Origin: Terriglobia bacterium | GTDB lineage: Bacteria > Acidobacteriota > Terriglobia > Terriglobales > Acidobacteriaceae | Direction of reading: 5' to 3' | Assembly: GCA_020073495.1 (NCBI GenBank) | Contig: JAIQFD010000001.1 | Coordinates: forward strand, 248,001 to 312,000 | Length of the DNA: 64,000 bases | In this document: positions 60,275 through 64,000 of the stretch, one piece after another | Numbering within the stretch: the stretch's first letter is position 1 | Layout of the letters: each line of letters begins with the position of its first letter | Notes under the pieces: generated by a model | The model's database searches: none | Told to the model about the DNA's origin: nothing | The model's input: the letters and a program-made list of their open reading frames with translations, nothing else | Made by a program: the position numbers and the translations under genes

Positions 60275-62134
60275 CTAGCGCCTTCCGATGCGACGAAAGT
60301 CGGCTAGAGAGAGCGGTGGCAAGTACGCGCCCAGCAGCTCTCTGTGCCACCATGCACCCGTCTGGCGGCGTTCGCTCCAGGTGGTGAAGCGGTACTGATA
60401 GAGCTGCGCGCGGATGTAGCGCGGTGGCGCCGAGGGAAAAGGATCTTGCTTGAGCAGGCGGAGAACGCCGGGCGATCCCTCGAGCAGCCGATATTCAAAC
60501 TCCAGGATCCACGGATTGTTCCGGTAATTGCCCAGAGCGGCAAACCACATCTGCCAGTCCAGGCGGGGCTGGTGGGGCGCGATCCAGGCCGGGCGCTGGT
60601 AGATGTTTCCGGGCTTGTACTTGAATTCGTACTCGCTCCAGGTGATGTTGTCGTTCGAGCCCTCGATCACGATCTCTGGACGCGACGTGGTCATCACCGC
60701 GAACAAACCGTAGCTGTTCACAATCTCCAACGGAGCCACGGCTGCCAACAGGTCGCTGCCGGTTTCGGAACGGAATCCCGCAGCCTCCAGCAGCACCGCG
60801 AGGCTGGCCAGGACAACCGCCGCCGACATCACTCCGACCGTCCATCGTTTCAAGCGGCCCGGCAGCGGCGAAGGACCGCGCATCTTGCCCGCCCAGCGCC
60901 GGGGCAGGATCCGCCCGAGGCGGGCATCGTCGAGCAGAAACAGGCAGAGCGTGATGGTCAGCAGATTGAAGAAGGTGTAGTTGCCGGTCAGAAGGATCAG
61001 GACCTGGAGCGAGATGAGAACGACCGCCGCAAGAAACCGCAGGCGTCTGGGAAAGATGATGAACCACGGCGCCACCAGCTCGATCGCCAGGACCGCCGCC
61101 GTGCTTCCCTGCTGAAACCACGCTGGAAGCTGCTGCACGTACCAGGCCAGCGGGGTCGGCAAAGGCTGAGTCTGATAGTGAAATTGCAGGGCGGTGAGGT
61201 TCCGCCAGGTGAGATCGCCGCTCAGCAATTTGACCGCTCCCGACATGAACACCAGCCGGAACAGCAGCCAGCGGAAGAGCCAGACCACGACGCGCGACCA
61301 CCCCATAAAGATCGCCAGGAATCCGGCTTCCAGCAGCAGCGCGTCCCACTGGAAATTCATGAAAGGCTGTCCCGCGCTGGCCAGCGAAAGATACAGCAAG
61401 AACAAACCCACGCAGGCCAGACGCTTCCAGACGCCCAGAAACAAAAGCAACGCCAGCACTACGCCCGCGAGCCAGACCATGGCGATGGCAGCATCGCCGG
61501 CGTGAAACCAGAAGAGCGATGGCAGCAGCCGGTATCCGGCCGCGCCGTAGTATTGGCGCACGCTTGAGAGCGTGTCGCCGAGCGGCACGATTCCAGCTTC
61601 CCCGATCAGCCCCTGCGCTTGTACGCCGAACGAGATGAAGGCGATCAGGTAGACGATGGCCAGGGCACGCAAGAACAATCCTGATACCAGCAACTGCTTC
61701 TGCCGCACCGGAGTCCCCCAAAAGAACCTTGTCGCCTTGTAGGCAAAATCGCGGTGGCGCGCGATGAAGTCGTACGCCGCCTCACTGACGGGCGCAAATC
61801 CGGGGACACGCCGGTACGCCGGCAACAGCCACCGCCTCCCCGGGACGGCAGCTAGCGCCGAAAAGGCGGCGTGCGCCCCGCTCCGCCTTTCTCCATCAGG
61901 AAGGAGGAGCTGCACCGCGGAAGAAAAGGTGTCGCGGGGGATATCGGGAAACCGGCTCGCCGCCTGCTGGAAGGGCTCATAGCGAATGCTGTCGCCGGTC
62001 AGCTCGCGCCAGTAGTCCGCCCAGAGGCGGCAAAAGGAGCAATCGCCGTCATACACCAGCAGCGGTTTCGCCTTGTTCGTTTCTTCGATGGGCGGGAGCG
62101 GCTGATCAGTCACTGAAGGTCCACGGAGGGTCAT
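60275..62134 (-). CDS. DCC-domain/lipase-maturation-factor fusion membrane protein
   Basis: Residues about 24-130 form a thiol-disulfide DCC domain (DUF393) with VYDGDCSFCRLW (Cys32, Cys35). Residues about 145-470 are polytopic and match the lipase maturation factor (LMF1/LMF2) family, with the signature LQFHYQTQPLPTPLAWYVQQLP and GNYTFFNLLTITLCLFLLDD. The soluble C-terminus (about 475-615) is the conserved LMF tail with NPWILEFEYRLLEGSPGVLRL. The redox domain fused to a putative folding factor suggests disulfide handling in secreted-protein maturation. Confidence 0.88.
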   Translation of the reverse strand: MTLRGPSVTDQPLPPIEETNKAKPLLVYDGDCSFCRLWADYWRELTGDSIRYEPFQQAASRFPDIPRDTFSSAVQLLLPDGERRSGAHAAFSALAAVPGRRWLLPAYRRVPGFAPVSEAAYDFIARHRDFAYKATRFFWGTPVRQKQLLVSGLFLRALAIVYLIAFISFGVQAQGLIGEAGIVPLGDTLSSVRQYYGAAGYRLLPSLFWFHAGDAAIAMVWLAGVVLALLLFLGVWKRLACVGLFLLYLSLASAGQPFMNFQWDALLLEAGFLAIFMGWSRVVVWLFRWLLFRLVFMSGAVKLLSGDLTWRNLTALQFHYQTQPLPTPLAWYVQQLPAWFQQGSTAAVLAIELVAPWFIIFPRRLRFLAAVVLISLQVLILLTGNYTFFNLLTITLCLFLLDDARLGRILPRRWAGKMRGPSPLPGRLKRWTVGVMSAAVVLASLAVLLEAAGFRSETGSDLLAAVAPLEIVNSYGLFAVMTTSRPEIVIEGSNDNITWSEYEFKYKPGNIYQRPAWIAPHQPRLDWQMWFAALGNYRNNPWILEFEYRLLEGSPGVLRLLKQDPFPSAPPRYIRAQLYQYRFTTWSERRQTGAWWHRELLGAYLPPLSLADFRRIGRR

Positions 62135-62343
62135 TATGGCCTATCGAGACCAGGCGGCCGCAAGAGAGGGCCAGGGCCCGGCTCGCAGCTCTGGGACCGC
62201 TGCACAGGCGAGACCATCTGCGGGCGACCGAGGCACGGCCATAACCGGCCGGCCGAGGCGGGCTTTATCAATTCATCCTGAGGGACGAGATGTGAGCAAC
62301 GGGGCGAACGGTGGGCTCCCCGACCAGCATGGTGGCCGCCCGC

Positions 62344-62712
62344 CTAGGATGCGCGCCGACAGGCAGAAGCATCGCCAAAGGAAGCCAAACCCTCCGCTTC
62401 CGTCCCGTGACATTCCAGTGCCTGGGTGAGGTGGGTCAGGGAGATGAGGCGGGCAACGTGTCCGGGCACGTTGCAGAGCCTGATGGCTCCGCCGGAATCG
62501 GAAGCTAACGCAGCCATGTCCGCCAGCAGCCCGAGTCCGGCAGCGTCCATGGCCTCGACTTCCCCGAGGTGCAGCAACGCCCGACGTTTCTCGGCCAGCA
62601 CACTACCGATCTGGGTGGCCAGTAGCTGGATCCCGTTACCGAAAGTCAGTCGCCCTTTGCAGTGAACAACGACCACATCACCCACCGAACGACAATCAAA
62701 CCGCAAGCTCAT
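62344..62712 (-). CDS. STAS-domain (anti-anti-sigma-like) protein
   Basis: A 122-residue STAS protein: VGDVVVVHCKGRLTFGNG, then LLHLGEVEAMDAAGLGLLAD. The canonical phosphorylatable serine in DSSG is replaced by DAAG, as in the two STAS domains of the efflux operon. Start ATG at 62712; a further upstream ATG at 62874 would add a 54-residue basic leader. It stands alone. It may bind a partner constitutively rather than by phosphorylation. Confidence 0.8.
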   Translation of the reverse strand: MSLRFDCRSVGDVVVVHCKGRLTFGNGIQLLATQIGSVLAEKRRALLHLGEVEAMDAAGLGLLADMAALASDSGGAIRLCNVPGHVARLISLTHLTQALECHGTEAEGLASFGDASACRRAS

Positions 62713-62973
62713 CTCTGACCCTTGGAAACCAATTTCGCGGCCAACGCGCGGCCGGCTGAAGACCAGCCTTCCCGTGCGGTCTCTAAGAACATACGCAGCG
62801 GGAAGACTGACGGTTCCTGCCATCTCGGGTGGCGAAATGAGAGAACCACCACCCGCCGAGATCGGGACTTTCATGAGTAATTAGACGCATCTCGCGGAGA
62901 AAAGTTAGAAAACAATCCCCTGTCCGCCCAGCGATCCACCGGGAGCCCACGAAATGATCTAGAATAGCGGGGC

Positions 62974-63246
62974 GTGGGAGGCCCTTCGAGACCAGTCCGT
63001 TCGTTGTTCGCGGTGCTTTGCGCACTGGCACTGGCCGGCATCCTCATTTCTCCTGCCGTCCCGAGCCCACCGACAGTCGTGGGCAAGGCCATCGGCGCCG
63101 CAGTCTCTGTGCTAGTGGCGGCTGTGCTGCCGCCGCCATGCTCCCTGCGCGCCCTTGTGATGCGCTTCACGTACGGCGCCCCTGAAATGGACGCCCGCGC
63201 CGCCGAACCCGGCTCGGGTGATGTCGCCATTCCGCTCCTGCGCTAG
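62974..63246 (+). CDS. Possible small membrane or secreted protein (90 aa)
   Basis: A GTG-started frame with a hydrophobic N-terminal segment (about residues 10-28, FAVLCALALAGILI) and a second one (about 36-52). No family is recognised and no ribosome-binding site is clear; overlapping frames on the other strand also stay open here. Coding status is uncertain. Confidence 0.35.
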   Translation: MGGPSRPVRSLFAVLCALALAGILISPAVPSPPTVVGKAIGAAVSVLVAAVLPPPCSLRALVMRFTYGAPEMDARAAEPGSGDVAIPLLR

Positions 63247-63334
63247 ACGCATCGATCGCTCAACCTTTATGCGCCCCGCAGCACTTGCGGACGCACCAGC
63301 AGTTGTCACACGGAAATGACCTCGAGGAGAGTCG

Positions 63335-64000
63335 ATGAGCAGCACAAGCGCAAATTGCAAATCGCCTGGCATCAAACCTCTGGAACTCATGTCGGCGTGG
63401 TTCCGGATCCTGAACGGCCGGGCCCCGATGCTGTCGATCGAGATCACGCGGGAGTGCCCGCTGCATTGCCCCGGATGCTACGCCTACGACGAGGCGCACC
63501 TGGGCGGCAGGACCACACTCCGGCAACTCAGCGACCTCCGCGGGGACGCGCTGGTGAACGGTGTCCTTGACTTGGTGAAGAAGCACCGCTCGCTGCACGT
63601 GTCGCTGGTCGGCGGGGAGCCGCTGATGCGCAAACCGGAACTGGAGCGGATCCTGCCCGCGTTGAGCGAGATGGGCATCTTCAGCCTGCTGGTGACCAGC
63701 GCCGTGGCCCCCATCCCGCGCGAGTGGAAGCAGATCCCGCGCTTGAAGATCACGGTGTCGGTGGACGGGCTTCCGGAGCATCACGACGTGCGCCGCGCGC
63801 CCGCGACCTACGAGCGCATCCTGCGCAACATCGAGGGCCTGCGCATCAACGTGCACCTGACCATCACGCGCCCGATGGTGCAAAGCTCCGATTATCTCGA
63901 CGAGTACTTCCGGTTCTGGACCTCACGGCCGGAGGTCGATCGCATCTGGGTGAGCACGTACACCCCGCAGGTCGGCGAGCAAAGCCCCGAGATGCTGACC
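63335..64000 (+). CDS. Radical SAM protein, cut by the window end
   Basis: The first 222 residues of a radical SAM enzyme continue to the window edge with no stop. The cluster motif is C-x3-C-x2-C (Cys41, Cys45, Cys48 in TRECPLHCPGCYAYDEAH), followed by SLVGGEPLMRK. The gene starts at the ATG at 63335 with GAGGAGA five bases upstream. Substrate and C-terminal domains cannot be judged. It is not the same family branch as the radical SAM at 51363-52364. Confidence 0.88.
   Translation, partial: MSSTSANCKSPGIKPLELMSAWFRILNGRAPMLSIEITRECPLHCPGCYAYDEAHLGGRTTLRQLSDLRGDALVNGVLDLVKKHRSLHVSLVGGEPLMRKPELERILPALSEMGIFSLLVTSAVAPIPREWKQIPRLKITVSVDGLPEHHDVRRAPATYERILRNIEGLRINVHLTITRPMVQSSDYLDEYFRFWTSRPEVDRIWVSTYTPQVGEQSPEMLT

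Overview
This is a GC-rich (roughly 60-65%), gene-dense chromosomal window from a bacterium that most resembles an Acidobacteriota member of the Terriglobia/Koribacter type. That placement is inference. It rests on the fused aroDE gene, the TonB/OmpA-type envelope proteins, the large TPR-bearing Ser/Thr kinase, AMMECR1 and PgeF proteins, four-helix-bundle genes and several families of short intergenic repeats. There is no rRNA operon, prophage, transposase or CRISPR array. One tRNA, tRNA-Leu(UAA), is present.

Layout. 0-11 kb is housekeeping: an orphan membrane sensor-like protein, AroDE, an OmpA-family protein, a zinc-ribbon protein, short-form SppA, an HU/IHF protein, GTP-dependent PckG, and glutamate dehydrogenase coupled to a small unknown gene. 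10.9-15.5 kb is an arsenic/metalloid island: arsR, acr3, an HdrA-like protein, a ferredoxin, an ArsP-type permease and a thioredoxin-like protein on the minus strand, with arsC and a lipoprotein gene divergent. 16.7-21.2 kb is a tryptophan/folate pair (trpE, trpG) split by archease, rtcB and a four-helix-bundle gene lying between inverted repeats. 21.3-30.3 kb holds PilZ, FecR-like, TonB, YtxH, EF-P, acylphosphatase, Apt, a GAF-SpoIIE phosphatase, PgeF, PgsA and AMMECR1. 30.4-35.4 kb is a TetR-controlled RND pump.

36.1-43.3 kb is the most unusual system in the window. A minus-strand operon encodes an EmrB-type transporter, a small STAS protein, an EmrA/HlyD adaptor and a TolC-family protein whose N-terminus is a STAS domain. 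It is preceded by a -24/-12 (sigma-54) promoter with upstream palindromes, and by a GAF-GAF-AAA-Fis sigma-54 activator gene. I read this as a sigma-54-switched tripartite efflux pump with STAS domains built in.

43.4-64 kb contains long-form SppA and an accessory stretch (45-50 kb) with a PD-(D/E)XK nuclease, a small zinc-finger protein between long direct repeats, and membrane proteins of unknown function. It is followed by DUF47, MsrB, a radical SAM protein with an HdrD-like Fe-S protein, a Ser/Thr kinase and a second related nuclease whose flank shares a palindrome with the first. Then come the Pit phosphate transporter, a DCC-lipase-maturation-factor fusion, a STAS protein and a radical SAM gene cut by the window end.
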